The notes: a model not told the origin generated them from the sequence alone. Shown: positions 34,776 through 44,681, counted from the first letter of the stretch. The stretch is 64,000 nucleotides of DNA from Luteibacter sp. UNC138MFCol5.1 (GCF_900110505.1 NZ_FODZ01000001.1:378053-442052), one strand, 5' to 3'. Numbers and translations: made by a program.

Positions 34776-37329
34776 AGTCCCCGAGCTTGTCCGCCACGGA
34801 TGCCAGGTCCTGAACCACCGTGTCGATGCCTTCCCACGGATCCTTCCTGAGACGCGCCAGCCGCTTCGGCACACTGTGGATGTCGAAGGCGTTGCCGGAT
34901 TTCACCTTGCCCAGTTCGTCCCAGCGCAGGGGCACGGCGACCGGCGCGCCGGGCCTTCCGCGCAACGAATAGGAAGCGACCGCCGTGGCGCCGCGCCCGT
35001 TGCGCAGGTAATCCACATAGATCCTGCCGTTGCGGAAACGCTTCGTCGCCGTGGATACGAATTCCAGCGGATGCATGGCCGCCATGGCTTCCGCGAAGCC
35101 GCGCGCGAAGGTCTTGACCGTGTCCCATCCGGCGCCCGGGTTCAATGGCACGACCACGTGCAGGCCCTTGCCACCCGTCGTCCGCACGAAGGAGACGAGG
35201 CCCAGCTGGTCGAGCAGGCCGCGCACGAGCCGAGCGGCCGCGACGACCCGTGGCCAGGCTACGTCGTCGCCGGGATCGAGATCGAACACCACGCGGTCGG
35301 CGATGTCCGGCGAGGCGACGTGCGAGCCCCAGGGGTGGAATTCCACGGCGCCGAACTGCACGAGCTCGATGAGGCCGGCCTCGTTCCGCGGGTAGAGGTA
35401 CACCGCCTGTGCGCCGGTCTCTTCCTTGAGCTTCGCGGTGCCGACGTGCTCGAGTCCGGCCATCACGTGCTTCTGGAAGAAACACGGCGAACCGATGCCT
35501 CCCGGGCAGCGGATCGTCGATGTGGGCCGGTCCGCGATCGGCGGCAGGATCCATGGCATCACGGCGCGGTAGTAGTCCACGACCTGTTGCTTCGTGATGC
35601 CGTCGTCGGGGAACACGACGCGATCGGGATGCGTGATCACGACGTCCTCCGCGCGTCCGGCCGGCGCCGTGACGGCGGGCTCGGGGCGGCTCTTGCGCGC
35701 GGACTTCGCCGCTGGCGTCTCTCGGTCGGAATCGCGGAGGTCCTTCGGTGTCTTGTCGACGCGCAGCGTCTTCAGGCTCGGCTGGCGCAGCAGATTCTTG
35801 TTGCCGATGCCGCGGTAGTAGACCTCCGCGACCGCGGTCGGCGGCACCCACAGGGCACCGCGCAGCGTGGGATCGATCGCGTCGATGCGCACGGTGGGCT
35901 TCTTTGAGCCGCCTTTCGCGAGGGTCTTGCCCAGGTCGCGCAGCATCTCGTCGGTGAATCCCGTGCCCACGCGCCCCACATAGGTCCAGCCACCGTCCGC
36001 ATCGGGACGCGCGAGCAGCAGCGACCCGAACGCGAGCCGCGATCCTTTCGCCGGCGTGTAGCCGACGACGGCGAACTCGTCGCTCTCGAGGCGCTTGATC
36101 TTCTGCCAGTCGTCGCCGCGTCCGGCGTGATACGAGCCGTCCGCCCGTTTCGAGATGATCCCTTCGAGCTTCTGTTCCATCGCCATGGCGAACACGTCGT
36201 CGCCATGGCCGACGGTGTGGGCGCTGTAGGAGAGATGGGCGGGGGCGTGCGCGAGGATCCGTTCGAGCAGCGCCTTGCGTTCGACGAGCGGCGCGTGCGC
36301 GAGATCGTAGCCTTCGAGATAGGGCACGTCGAAGAGCATGTACACGAGCGGTGCGTTGGCTTCGCCGGACAGCGTCTTCTGCAGCGCGTTGAAATCGCTG
36401 CGGCCCTGCGCGTCGAGCGCGATGAGTTCGCCGTCGAGTCGCAGGCTGTCGAAACCGAGGCGCTCGACCGCCTGCACGATCTCCGGCAGGCGTTCGTTCC
36501 ACGGCAGCGCGTTGCGGGACCACAGAGACGCTTTGCCCTTGGCCACGCCCGTGAGGATGCGATAGCCGTCCCACTTCACCTCGTGCAGCCATGCGTCGCC
36601 CTGTGGCGGCGACTCGCGCAGCTTCGCCAGCTGTGGGGCGAAGAACGCGGCATCGGGCTTCGCCTTGCGCGCGCCCTCCAGCGCGGCCGCTTGCTTCGCA
36701 AGCCTCGCGACGCTCACCTTCCGGCCCTTCGGCGGTGCCTTCCTGCGCGCCGTGGATGTCTTCGCCGCCGCGCGCAGCGCCGGTGTCTTCGCGGCGCGGC
36801 GCGTGCTTTCTCGCATCTTCGCGTCCATCAGGTCATCGGCCTCGACATCGCCCGCGTATTCGTCGTCCACCTTGATGAGGAACCAGGCGGGCTGGCGCTC
36901 CTTCCTGCCGCTGCGCACGAGATGCCAGCTGCCTTTCAACCGTTCGCCGAACAGCTCGAACGCGAGATGACCCTTGGCGATCTGCGCCTCCGCATCGCCG
37001 CGAGTGGCCCAGAAGCCTTTGTCGAAGAGGTCGACGTGGCCCTTGCCGTAACCCTCGTCGATGTCGCCCTCGAAGGTCGCGTACGACACGGGATGATCCT
37101 CGACCTCGACGGCGAGCCGCTTCACCTTGGGATCGTAGCTCGGCCCCTTCGGTACCGCCCAGCTACGCAGCACGTCGCCCACCTGGAGGCGGAAATCGAA
37201 ATGACGCCGGGACGCGTGATGCAACTGCACGACGAAGATCGAGCGCCCGCCGGTGCCTGCGGAATCCTCGGGCGCCGGTTCGCGCGTCTTGCGGAAGTCG
37301 CGCTTGCGTCGGTAGTCCTGAAGGCTCAT
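34774..37329 (-). CDS. ligD: multifunctional DNA ligase D (phosphoesterase-ligase-polymerase)
   Basis: 851 residues with all three domains of a Pseudomonas-type LigD. N-terminal 3'-phosphoesterase about 28-150 (FVVQLHHASRRHFDFRLQ, RSWAVPKGPS); ATP-dependent ligase about 235-540 with the adenylated Lys252 in HEVKWDGYR and EGIISKRADGSYHAGRGDDW; primase-like polymerase about 580-851 (VFDLDPGDD, TTGGKGLHVVVP). It repairs double-strand breaks by non-homologous end joining with Ku. No ku gene is in this window, though it is often adjacent. A low-complexity Lys/Arg/Ala linker (about 172-225) joins the first two domains. Confidence 0.95.
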   Translation of the reverse strand: MSLQDYRRKRDFRKTREPAPEDSAGTGGRSIFVVQLHHASRRHFDFRLQVGDVLRSWAVPKGPSYDPKVKRLAVEVEDHPVSYATFEGDIDEGYGKGHVDLFDKGFWATRGDAEAQIAKGHLAFELFGERLKGSWHLVRSGRKERQPAWFLIKVDDEYAGDVEADDLMDAKMRESTRRAAKTPALRAAAKTSTARRKAPPKGRKVSVARLAKQAAALEGARKAKPDAAFFAPQLAKLRESPPQGDAWLHEVKWDGYRILTGVAKGKASLWSRNALPWNERLPEIVQAVERLGFDSLRLDGELIALDAQGRSDFNALQKTLSGEANAPLVYMLFDVPYLEGYDLAHAPLVERKALLERILAHAPAHLSYSAHTVGHGDDVFAMAMEQKLEGIISKRADGSYHAGRGDDWQKIKRLESDEFAVVGYTPAKGSRLAFGSLLLARPDADGGWTYVGRVGTGFTDEMLRDLGKTLAKGGSKKPTVRIDAIDPTLRGALWVPPTAVAEVYYRGIGNKNLLRQPSLKTLRVDKTPKDLRDSDRETPAAKSARKSRPEPAVTAPAGRAEDVVITHPDRVVFPDDGITKQQVVDYYRAVMPWILPPIADRPTSTIRCPGGIGSPCFFQKHVMAGLEHVGTAKLKEETGAQAVYLYPRNEAGLIELVQFGAVEFHPWGSHVASPDIADRVVFDLDPGDDVAWPRVVAAARLVRGLLDQLGLVSFVRTTGGKGLHVVVPLNPGAGWDTVKTFARGFAEAMAAMHPLEFVSTATKRFRNGRIYVDYLRNGRGATAVASYSLRGRPGAPVAVPLRWDELGKVKSGNAFDIHSVPKRLARLRKDPWEGIDTVVQDLASVADKLGD

Positions 37330-37507
37330 GCCTGATGGTTCGCTGTGGCGCGTGAACGCGCTGTCGAATAAAACCGACGGCGCGTCATCCCCTTTTGCGA
37401 AAGATCGTATGGAACGCGTGGTCGCGCCTGCGGACCATGGCTCCTCCGGCCCGCGACGGCCTGGTCGCCCCGGAACCATCCCCACCCCCGCACAAAGGTA
37501 CCGCAAC

Positions 37508-38455
37508 ATGTCGATCCGTCTCGTCGGACTATCCTCGTCCCTGCTCTTCCTCGCCGTGCTTTCCCCTGTGGCTTACGCCGGCTGCACCAGCTACGCGTCG
37601 CAAGGCAGTGCGCAGCACCTCTCGTTCGGTACCGTGAAGGTGTCGCACAACGCCAAGGTGGGGGATGTGCTCGCCGAGACCACCACCGTCGCCTGGACGG
37701 GCGGTAGCGGCAAGTGTTCCAGTCCACGGCGCACCGCGACCCTCGGCATCTTCAGCAAGCCGAGCGCGATCGGAAACAAGACCTACGAGACGAACATTCC
37801 CGGTATCGGCATCCGCCTTTTCCATTACGGGTTCGGGGACAACAACAATCCCGTGCCGGACGATTTCCAGTACGGCTGGAACTTCAGTGCGCAGGTCATC
37901 AGGGGGCACTTCCGCGCGCAGCTGGTGAAGACCGCGGAGAAGGTCGGGTCCGGCGACCTGACGACCGGTACCGTCGCGCAGGCGGGATTCGACGGTCATC
38001 GGCAGATCTGGGCGGACCTCGTCAACACGCAGATCGTGCCGGAGAAACCCACGTGCGCCTTCGCCGCGAAGCAGGTTCGCTTCGACCTCGGCCAGATCGA
38101 CGGCAGCATGCTCCTGTCCCAGGGATACAGCGCATGGGCGAACCAGTCGTTGGTGACGACGGGATGCACCGGCGCCACGGAGATGTTGCTGACGTTCGCC
38201 GGCGCGGCCGACGAAGCCGCACCATCGCTGTTCCGTCTCGACAACAAGGGCGCGGGCGCCGCGGGCGGCGTCGCCGTGGAATTGCGTAGCGTTCAGCCGG
38301 ATGAGCAGGCACTACCCAATGCCGCGCCAATGGCGCTCCCGACGACCGACGAAGGACGCGCCTACGGATTCCGGGCCCGCTACCGGAGCACCGGAGAGGC
38401 GATCACGCCCGGAATCGCCAACGCGAGTGTCACCGTCAACGTCGCGTATCGTTGA
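37508..38455 (+). CDS. fimbrial/adhesin-type protein, orphan
   Basis: 315 residues, signal peptide MSIRLVGLSSSLLFLAVLSP ending AYA, cut before GCTSY. A lectin-like N-terminal half (about 25-175) is followed by a type-1 pilin domain (about 185-315) with CTGATEMLLTFAGAAD, the pilin-like GGVAVELRS and a closing ITPGIANASVTVNVAY. This layout is that of chaperone-usher tip adhesins. No chaperone, usher or major pilin gene is adjacent; they must lie elsewhere or be lost. AAAGG precedes the ATG. Confidence 0.8.
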   Translation: MSIRLVGLSSSLLFLAVLSPVAYAGCTSYASQGSAQHLSFGTVKVSHNAKVGDVLAETTTVAWTGGSGKCSSPRRTATLGIFSKPSAIGNKTYETNIPGIGIRLFHYGFGDNNNPVPDDFQYGWNFSAQVIRGHFRAQLVKTAEKVGSGDLTTGTVAQAGFDGHRQIWADLVNTQIVPEKPTCAFAAKQVRFDLGQIDGSMLLSQGYSAWANQSLVTTGCTGATEMLLTFAGAADEAAPSLFRLDNKGAGAAGGVAVELRSVQPDEQALPNAAPMALPTTDEGRAYGFRARYRSTGEAITPGIANASVTVNVAYR

Positions 38456-38547
38456 GGCCGGCGAAGCACGTGGAGCCTGCTCCAGAGTTGTCGGAGGTGG
38501 GATATCCCGGCTAACGTCGCCGCTTGTCTCCTTGCAGCGACTGCCGC

Positions 38548-40236
38548 ATGTCCGCCTCCGACGACTCCCGCATCCGTGGCTCCCGCCGACGTTTCGTCCA
38601 GGGTCTCGCCGTCGCGGGTATCGCCGCGGGCGCCGGAATCCGCGCGGACTTCGCCATGGCGTCCATGCCATCGGCCGGAGAACTTCGCGGTCCGGACGTC
38701 GACCTGCGTATCGGCCAGGCCACGGTCGATTTCACGGGCCGTAGCCGTCAGGCCGTCACGGTCGGTGGTGGCGTGCCGGGGCCGACGCTGCGATTCCGCG
38801 AAGGCGATGTCGCGACGATCCGCGTGCGCAACACGCTCGACACGACGTCGTCGATCCACTGGCACGGCCTCATCGTGCCCGCCGATCAGGACGGCGTGCC
38901 TGGCCTGAGCTTCCCGGGCATTCCCGCGCGCGGCGAATACACCTACCGATTCACCCTGCGCCAGTCGGGGACGTACTGGTACCACGCGCACAGCCGGTTC
39001 CAGGAGCAGAGTGGACTGTACGGCGCGATCGTCGTCGAGCCGCGTGACGGGGAGCGTTATCCGGCCGACCGCGAACACGTGCTTCTGTTCAGCGACTGGA
39101 GCGACGAAGATCCGGAGCGCATCTACGCGCGGCTGCGCACGCGCAGCGACACGTACAACTATGGACAGCCGACGTTACCGGATTTCCTGCGCGACGCACG
39201 CGCGAAGGGCTTCGGGGACGCGCTCGCGATGCGGCGCATGTGGAACCGCATGCGCATGAATCCGACCGATCTCGCCGATATTTCGGCCGCCACGTACACC
39301 TACCTGGTCAACGGCGTGACGCCCTCGGGAAACTGGAGCGGGCGGTTCGCTCCGGGCGAACGTGTGCGCCTCCGCCTGATCAACGGCTCGTCGAATTCGA
39401 TCTTCGACCTGCGCATTCCCGGCCTGCGTCTCCGCGTGGTCGCGGCGGACGGGCAGGACGTCGAGCCGGTGGACGTCGACGAGTTGCGCATGTCGGCAGG
39501 CGAAACCTTCGACGTGCTGGTGGAGCCGCGTGAGGACCGCGCCTATACTGTCTTCGCCCAGTCGATCGACCGCTCGGGCTACGCCCGTGCGACGCTGGCG
39601 CCGCGCGCCGGCATGTCGGCGCCGGTCCCCGCGCTCGACCCGCGGCCGCGGCTGTCGATGCGCGACATGATGGGTTCGATGGCCGACGACGCCGGGCACG
39701 ACGATGGCCCCATGGTGATGGCGAACCATGCGCGCACCGAATACGGGGCCGGGACGGACATGCGCGTCGACATGCCGCGCACCAACCTCGACGACCCGGG
39801 CGTGGGCCTGCGCGGGCGTATCCATCGCGTGCTCGCGTACGCCGACCTGCGCACCGTCGGCGGTCCGCTCGATACGCGCCCGCCGGGGCGCACGATCGAG
39901 CTGCATCTGACCGGCAACATGGAGCGCTTCGCCTGGTCGTTCGACGGTGTGAAGTACTCGGCGTCCACACCCGTGCATTTCCGTCGTGGCGAGCGTCTCC
40001 GCATGCGCCTCGTCAACGACACGATGATGAATCATCCGATCCATCTCCACGGCATGTGGAGCGAGATCGAATCGCCCGACGGCGCGTTCCAGGTACGCAA
40101 GCACACGGTCAACGTGCAACCCGCGCAGCAGGTGACGTACGCCGTCACCGCCGACAACCCCGGGCGTTGGGCGTTCCACTGCCACATGCTCTTCCACATG
40201 GAGGCGGGCATGTTCCGCGAGGTGGTGGTCTCGTGA
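38548..40236 (+). CDS. copA: copper-resistance multicopper oxidase CopA (PcoA-like)
   Basis: 562 residues, with a Tat signal (GSRRRFVQGLAVAGIAAGAG) for folded export to the periplasm. Copper ligands are complete: HWHG (104-107), HAHSR (146-150), HPIHLHG (496-502) and HCHMLFHMEAGM (544-555). It oxidises Cu(I) in the periplasm. A Met/His/Asp-rich linker is short (MRDMMGSMADDAGHDD), as in compact CopA forms. Start chosen as ATG 38548; a TTG eight codons earlier is also in frame. The copB start overlaps its stop by one base (TGATG). Confidence 0.95.
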   Translation: MSASDDSRIRGSRRRFVQGLAVAGIAAGAGIRADFAMASMPSAGELRGPDVDLRIGQATVDFTGRSRQAVTVGGGVPGPTLRFREGDVATIRVRNTLDTTSSIHWHGLIVPADQDGVPGLSFPGIPARGEYTYRFTLRQSGTYWYHAHSRFQEQSGLYGAIVVEPRDGERYPADREHVLLFSDWSDEDPERIYARLRTRSDTYNYGQPTLPDFLRDARAKGFGDALAMRRMWNRMRMNPTDLADISAATYTYLVNGVTPSGNWSGRFAPGERVRLRLINGSSNSIFDLRIPGLRLRVVAADGQDVEPVDVDELRMSAGETFDVLVEPREDRAYTVFAQSIDRSGYARATLAPRAGMSAPVPALDPRPRLSMRDMMGSMADDAGHDDGPMVMANHARTEYGAGTDMRVDMPRTNLDDPGVGLRGRIHRVLAYADLRTVGGPLDTRPPGRTIELHLTGNMERFAWSFDGVKYSASTPVHFRRGERLRMRLVNDTMMNHPIHLHGMWSEIESPDGAFQVRKHTVNVQPAQQVTYAVTADNPGRWAFHCHMLFHMEAGMFREVVVS

Positions 40237-41180
40237 TGCGCCGGTTCGCGTTGCTGGTCGCGCTCGCGGTGCCGTCGGCGGCGTTCGCGCAGTCGATGGA
40301 AGGCATGGATCACGGCGCCATGCATCATCCCGGGGCGACCGACACCGCGGCCACACCCACGTCGTCCGATCCCCATGCGGATCACGGCATGGTCCCGGCG
40401 ATGAATCACGACGGCGGCCACGACATGGGCGCGATGCGGATGGGCCCGATGCAGGGCGGAAGCGCGCCGGCGGATGCGCGCAGCCCGGACTGGTCGGACG
40501 GCGTACCTGCCTCGTCGATGCACGGCATGGCCATGCACGACATGGACGATACGGCGTCGGTCGGAACGCTGCTGCTCGATCGGCTGGAAAGCTACTCGGG
40601 GCAGGGCGGTCACGGGCAGTCGTGGGAACTCGATGGCTGGTACGGCAACGACACCGACAAGCTCTGGCTGCGCAGCGAAGGGGAGCGGGAAGATCGCCGC
40701 GCCCACGACGCCGACGTCGAGCTCTTCTGGAGTCACGCGGTCGCACCGTTCTGGGACACGCAGCTCGGTCTGCGTCGCGACGTCGGCGAGGGCGGAGGGC
40801 GCACCTGGGCCGCGTTCGGGCTCCAGGGTCTCGCGCCCTACTGGTTCGAGGTGGAGGCGACCGCGTACGCGGCGGAGGGCGGCCGTACCGCCGCGCGCCT
40901 GCGCGTGGAATACGAGCTGCTGCTGACCCAGCGGCTCATCCTGCAGCCCGAGCTGGAATTCAATGCGTACGGCAAGGACGACGATCGACGCCGCATACGG
41001 TCCGGACTGTCGAACATCGAAGGTGGCGTGCGCTTGCGCTACGAGATACGGCGCGGCTTCGCGCCCTACGTCGGCGTCGCGTGGGAACATCTGGCTGGAG
41101 GCACCGCGGATCTCGCGAGCGAACAAGGTCGCCGCATCACCGACCGGCGCTGGGTCGCGGGGCTGCGCCTGCAGTACTGA
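40236..41180 (+). CDS. copB: copper-resistance outer-membrane protein CopB (PcoB-like)
   Basis: 314 residues, signal peptide ending SAAFA, cut before QSMEG. A Met/His-rich periplasmic segment follows (MEGMDHGAMHHPG, MNHDGGHDMGAMRMG, MHGMAMHDMD), suited to Cu(I) binding, then a beta-barrel domain from about 115 (WELDGWYGNDTDKLWLRSEG) to the C-terminal WVAGLRLQY. It is the usual partner of CopA. The ATG overlaps the copA stop, implying coupled translation. The downstream gene is convergent. Confidence 0.93.
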   Translation: MRRFALLVALAVPSAAFAQSMEGMDHGAMHHPGATDTAATPTSSDPHADHGMVPAMNHDGGHDMGAMRMGPMQGGSAPADARSPDWSDGVPASSMHGMAMHDMDDTASVGTLLLDRLESYSGQGGHGQSWELDGWYGNDTDKLWLRSEGEREDRRAHDADVELFWSHAVAPFWDTQLGLRRDVGEGGGRTWAAFGLQGLAPYWFEVEATAYAAEGGRTAARLRVEYELLLTQRLILQPELEFNAYGKDDDRRRIRSGLSNIEGGVRLRYEIRRGFAPYVGVAWEHLAGGTADLASEQGRRITDRRWVAGLRLQY

Positions 41181-41208
41181 GGCGAGCTCCGTCGAGCGCC
41201 GGCGCGTG

Positions 41209-42756
41209 TCAGCCCGCCCTGGCGGTTCCCCTTCCCAGCACCAGTGCCGTCACCGCCGACGACACGACGGCCAGTCCCGCGGACAGCAGCATCACCGCAC
41301 GGAATCCCGCCACGAACGCCTCGTGGATCGCATCGCGCGCCGCGGCATCGTCCACCACGATGCCGGCGAGCTTCGCCTTCTGCATCGCGATTTCGTGCAT
41401 GACGTCGCCGGGCAGTGCGAGAGGGGCGAGTCGCGCCTGCAGGGCGAGGTCGAAGACCTGGGTCATCACGACGCCGAACACCGCGATGGCAAGCAGGCCC
41501 GCGGTGCGCGACACCGCGTTGTTCACGCCCGACGCCGTGCCCGCGAGGCTGGGCGGAAGCGCGTTCATCACGGTCGTGGTCAGCGGGGCGACCACGATGC
41601 TCATGCCCAGGCCGAGCACGCAACTCGCGGGAAAGAACGTCGTCCAGTAGCTGCCGCCGACGCCCGGTAGCGCATACAGCGCGAAACCCGCCGCGGCGAC
41701 GAGCGGACCGACGATGAGGGGCAGGCGCGCGCCCACGCGGTCGACGAGCTGCCCCGTGATCCGCGAGAGCGCGAACATGATGACGATGAAGGGCAACAAC
41801 GATGCGCCCGCGCCCGTGGCACCGTAGCCCTGCACCTGGATGAGGTTCAGCGGAACGAAGAACAGGCTGCCGCCGAGCGCCGCGTAAAGCAGCAGCGTCA
41901 GCGCGTTCGCGGCGGCGAAGTCGCGATGGCGGAACAGCGACAGCGGCAGCATCGGCGCCGCGGCACGCCGTTCGACGAGGACGAAGGCGACGAGGCCGGC
42001 GATGCCGATCGCCGCGGCCGCCAGCACGGCCGGCGCGGACCAGCCGAGCAGCGGGGCTTCGATCAGCGCATAGACCACGCCCGTCAGCCCGAGCGTCGCG
42101 AGCAGGGCCCCGCCGATGTCGAGCCTGCCCGCGACCTCGCCGCCGCGACTTTCCGGCACGCGCCAATAACAGATGGCGAGCAGCGCCACGCCGAGCGGCA
42201 GGTTGATCAGGAACGCCCAGTGCCAGGACACGTACTCGACGAGGTAACCGCCCAGGACCGGCCCCGCCGCCGCGGTGATGCCGCTGAACGCCGACCACGT
42301 GCCGATCGCGGCACCGCGGCGCTCCTTCGGGTACGCGCTGCTGATCAGCGCGAGGCTGCCGGGAACGAGCAGGGCCGCGCCAAGGCCCTGCAGCGCGCGG
42401 GCCGCGATCAGCGCATCGATGCCGGGCGAGAGCGCGCAGCACAGCGATGCGAACGTGAAGATCGCCGTGCCGAGGACGAACACGCGGCGTCGGCCGAAAC
42501 GATCGCCCAGGACGCCGCCGACCAGCAGCAGCGCGGAGAGCAGCAGCGCGTACGCCTCCATCACCCATTGCGCATCGGCGGTCGTCGCGTCCAGCGCCTG
42601 CTGGATCGCGGGAAGGGCGACGTTGACGATGGTGCCGTCGACGAACGCCATGCCCGAGCCGACGATGGCCGCCACCAGCGTCCAGCGCTGGGCGGACGGA
42701 CTGCACGCGACGACGTCGGAGGAGCTTGCGAGGGACGGGGCATCGGAGGGGCGCAT
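41209..42756 (-). CDS. MFS drug transporter, DHA2 (14-helix) family
   Basis: 515 residues with about 14 hydrophobic segments. Recognised by the DHA2 motif VDGTIVNVALPAIQQAL in helix 1, the loop motif LGDRFGRRRVFVLG and the ALQGLGAALLVPGSLALI region. Resembles EmrB/QacA-type exporters that use proton flow to expel drugs; it stands alone here without a membrane fusion or outer-membrane partner. A substrate cannot be inferred. Confidence 0.9.
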   Translation of the reverse strand: MRPSDAPSLASSSDVVACSPSAQRWTLVAAIVGSGMAFVDGTIVNVALPAIQQALDATTADAQWVMEAYALLLSALLLVGGVLGDRFGRRRVFVLGTAIFTFASLCCALSPGIDALIAARALQGLGAALLVPGSLALISSAYPKERRGAAIGTWSAFSGITAAAGPVLGGYLVEYVSWHWAFLINLPLGVALLAICYWRVPESRGGEVAGRLDIGGALLATLGLTGVVYALIEAPLLGWSAPAVLAAAAIGIAGLVAFVLVERRAAAPMLPLSLFRHRDFAAANALTLLLYAALGGSLFFVPLNLIQVQGYGATGAGASLLPFIVIMFALSRITGQLVDRVGARLPLIVGPLVAAAGFALYALPGVGGSYWTTFFPASCVLGLGMSIVVAPLTTTVMNALPPSLAGTASGVNNAVSRTAGLLAIAVFGVVMTQVFDLALQARLAPLALPGDVMHEIAMQKAKLAGIVVDDAAARDAIHEAFVAGFRAVMLLSAGLAVVSSAVTALVLGRGTARAG

Positions 42757-42867
42757 GGTCGACGAGCCTACGCCTTCGCGACGCCGCGTGCCCTGGTCCT
42801 GTCACGCGACATGACGTGCCCTGAACGCAACGCGGTGTATCCGTATCCGCACCGGAGGAGACCGACC

Positions 42868-43005
42868 ATGAACCAGCGCGAGCCGTACGACGACCCGACC
42901 ACCAACTCGGGCGACCCGACCCATGGACAGCCACCTGGGCCCGAGGAACCGGTCACGACGGGCTCGGGCGACCCGCAGCACCGCATGCCGCAGGACGACG
43001 AATAA
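42868..43005 (+). CDS. 45-residue disordered acidic protein
   Basis: Short frame too small for routine calling but preceded by a strong GGAGGAG eight bases before ATG. The product is rich in Pro, Gly, Asp, Glu and Thr (for example TTNSGDPTHGQPPGPEEP) with two related GDPxHxxP repeats (SGDPTHGQPP, SGDPQHRMPQ), no hydrophobic core and no signal. It lies between the DHA2 transporter (divergent) and the fucosidase. Function unknown. Confidence 0.55.
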   Translation: MNQREPYDDPTTNSGDPTHGQPPGPEEPVTTGSGDPQHRMPQDDE

Positions 43006-43116
43006 CCGATGGTTGGAGCGCACCTGGGCGCGATGCTCCGGGATGTGATGCCGTCGCGTTGACATGCCACGCCTCCGCCGCGACAGTCGGGGATCGCACA
43101 CCAAGGGAGCGATCCA

Positions 43117-44583
43117 TTGAATCGACGCGATTTCGCGAAAGCGCTGGCGGTGGCCGGCGCGCTCGGCGGCGGCATGACGACGATCGGACGAGCGATGGCG
43201 TCACCGGGTGCCTCCCGCTCCGAGGGGGCACACACCGTGGTGGACCCGCAGCGCCTCCTCGAACGGCAGCAGGCCTTCCTCGACATGCGCTTCGGCATGT
43301 TCATCCATCTGAACATGGCGACGTTCGAGGAGCGCGAATGGGGCGATCCGACGCTCTCGCCGAAGCTGTTCGACCCGAAGCACCTGGACACCGATCAATG
43401 GGCGCGCGCGGCGAAGAGCGCGAACATGGGCTATGCGTGCCTGACGACGAAGCATCACGACGGCTTCTGCCTGTGGCCGACGAAGACGTCGAGCGCCAAC
43501 GTCATGCAGTCGTCGTATCCGCATGACGTCGTGCGGCGCTACGTCGATTCGTTCCGCAAGGCCGGCCTTGGCGTCTGCCTGTACTTCTCGATCCTCGACC
43601 TGCGCCAGGACATCCGCGCGCGCACCGTCACGCCGGAGAAGATCGCGCTGATCAAGGCGCAGATCACCGAGCTGCTCACGAACTACGGACCGCTGACGGC
43701 GCTGATCCTCGATGGCTGGAACGCCTCCTGGTCGCGCATCTCGTACGCGGAGCTCGCATACCGCGAGATCTACGACCTCGTCAAAACGCTGCAGCCCGAT
43801 TGCCTGCTCACCGATCACAACGCGGGCAGCTATCCCGGCACCGCCCTGTACTACACGGACATCAAGCAGTACGAGCAGCATGCGGGTCAGAAGATTCCGC
43901 CGGACAGCCCGGTGCCGTCGCAGTCGGGCACCACGCTGCAGAGCGACTGGTTCTGGAAGAAGGCCTACCCGACGGCCGAACTCGCCTCGGCGAAGACCAT
44001 CGTCGAGGAGTGGCTGAAGCCGTTCAACGACAACCACTGCAACCTGATCCTCAACGTCGCGCCCAACCGCGACGGCCGCTTCGACGACAACGCCGTGGCC
44101 CGGCTGGCGGAGATCGGGCGCCTGTGGAAGAACCCCGGTCCCGCGCCGAAGATCGCGCGCTCGGTGACCATCACCACCCCCGACCTCGCGGCGGGCCGGC
44201 CCGCCTGGGCCAGCGCGAGCGACGAGGCGGTCGGGCCCGACCAGGCTTTCGACGACGATTTCCGCAGCTACTGGCTCGCGGATCGCGGCAAGGAGGATGC
44301 GTGGATCGAGGTGCGTTTCGACGCGCCGGTGTCGTTCAACACGCTGTCCATCGTCGAGCCGCTGCATGCGGAGGGCTACGGGAATACCAGCCGCATCGCC
44401 ACCTACAAGGTCGAGGTCGAGCGCGATGGGGCGTGGGTGACGCTGGTATCCGGAACGAAGCCTGCGCATTACCAGTTCCATGAAATCCCGCGCGCGACGG
44501 CGAAGCGCGTGCGGTTGTCGGTGACGGGCAAGCAGCCGGGCGTCACCGAGTTCGGGCTCTACGACGAACCGAGGAAGGGCTGA
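43117..44583 (+). CDS. alpha-L-fucosidase (GH29), Tat-exported
   Basis: 488 residues. Start is TTG at 43117: AGGGAGC precedes it and it is the only start that keeps the Tat motif NRRDFAKALAVAGALGGG. GH29 catalytic domain about 45-345 with MRFGMFIHLNMATFEEREWG, TTKHHDGFCLW (113-117 HHDGF) and the nucleophile in ALILDGWN (Asp199), then LILNVAPNRDG. A C-terminal F5/8-type C carbohydrate-binding domain (about 360-480) includes DAWIEVRFDAPVSFNTLSIV. It cleaves terminal fucose from glycans, in the periplasm or outside. A 7-bp hairpin (44593-44614) follows. Confidence 0.92.
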   Translation: MNRRDFAKALAVAGALGGGMTTIGRAMASPGASRSEGAHTVVDPQRLLERQQAFLDMRFGMFIHLNMATFEEREWGDPTLSPKLFDPKHLDTDQWARAAKSANMGYACLTTKHHDGFCLWPTKTSSANVMQSSYPHDVVRRYVDSFRKAGLGVCLYFSILDLRQDIRARTVTPEKIALIKAQITELLTNYGPLTALILDGWNASWSRISYAELAYREIYDLVKTLQPDCLLTDHNAGSYPGTALYYTDIKQYEQHAGQKIPPDSPVPSQSGTTLQSDWFWKKAYPTAELASAKTIVEEWLKPFNDNHCNLILNVAPNRDGRFDDNAVARLAEIGRLWKNPGPAPKIARSVTITTPDLAAGRPAWASASDEAVGPDQAFDDDFRSYWLADRGKEDAWIEVRFDAPVSFNTLSIVEPLHAEGYGNTSRIATYKVEVERDGAWVTLVSGTKPAHYQFHEIPRATAKRVRLSVTGKQPGVTEFGLYDEPRKG

Positions 44584-44681
44584 GGGGCACGGCGAGGGCA
44601 AGCCAACGCCCTCGTCACGCCTTTAAAACCAAGGGTTTGCCACCATCTCTGGGCATGACAGCGAGTCCCCGGAGGTGACCC

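Noticed and set aside
38380-39078. Minus-strand frame opposite copA
   Set aside because: copA is complete with all copper ligands; this is its reverse shadow.
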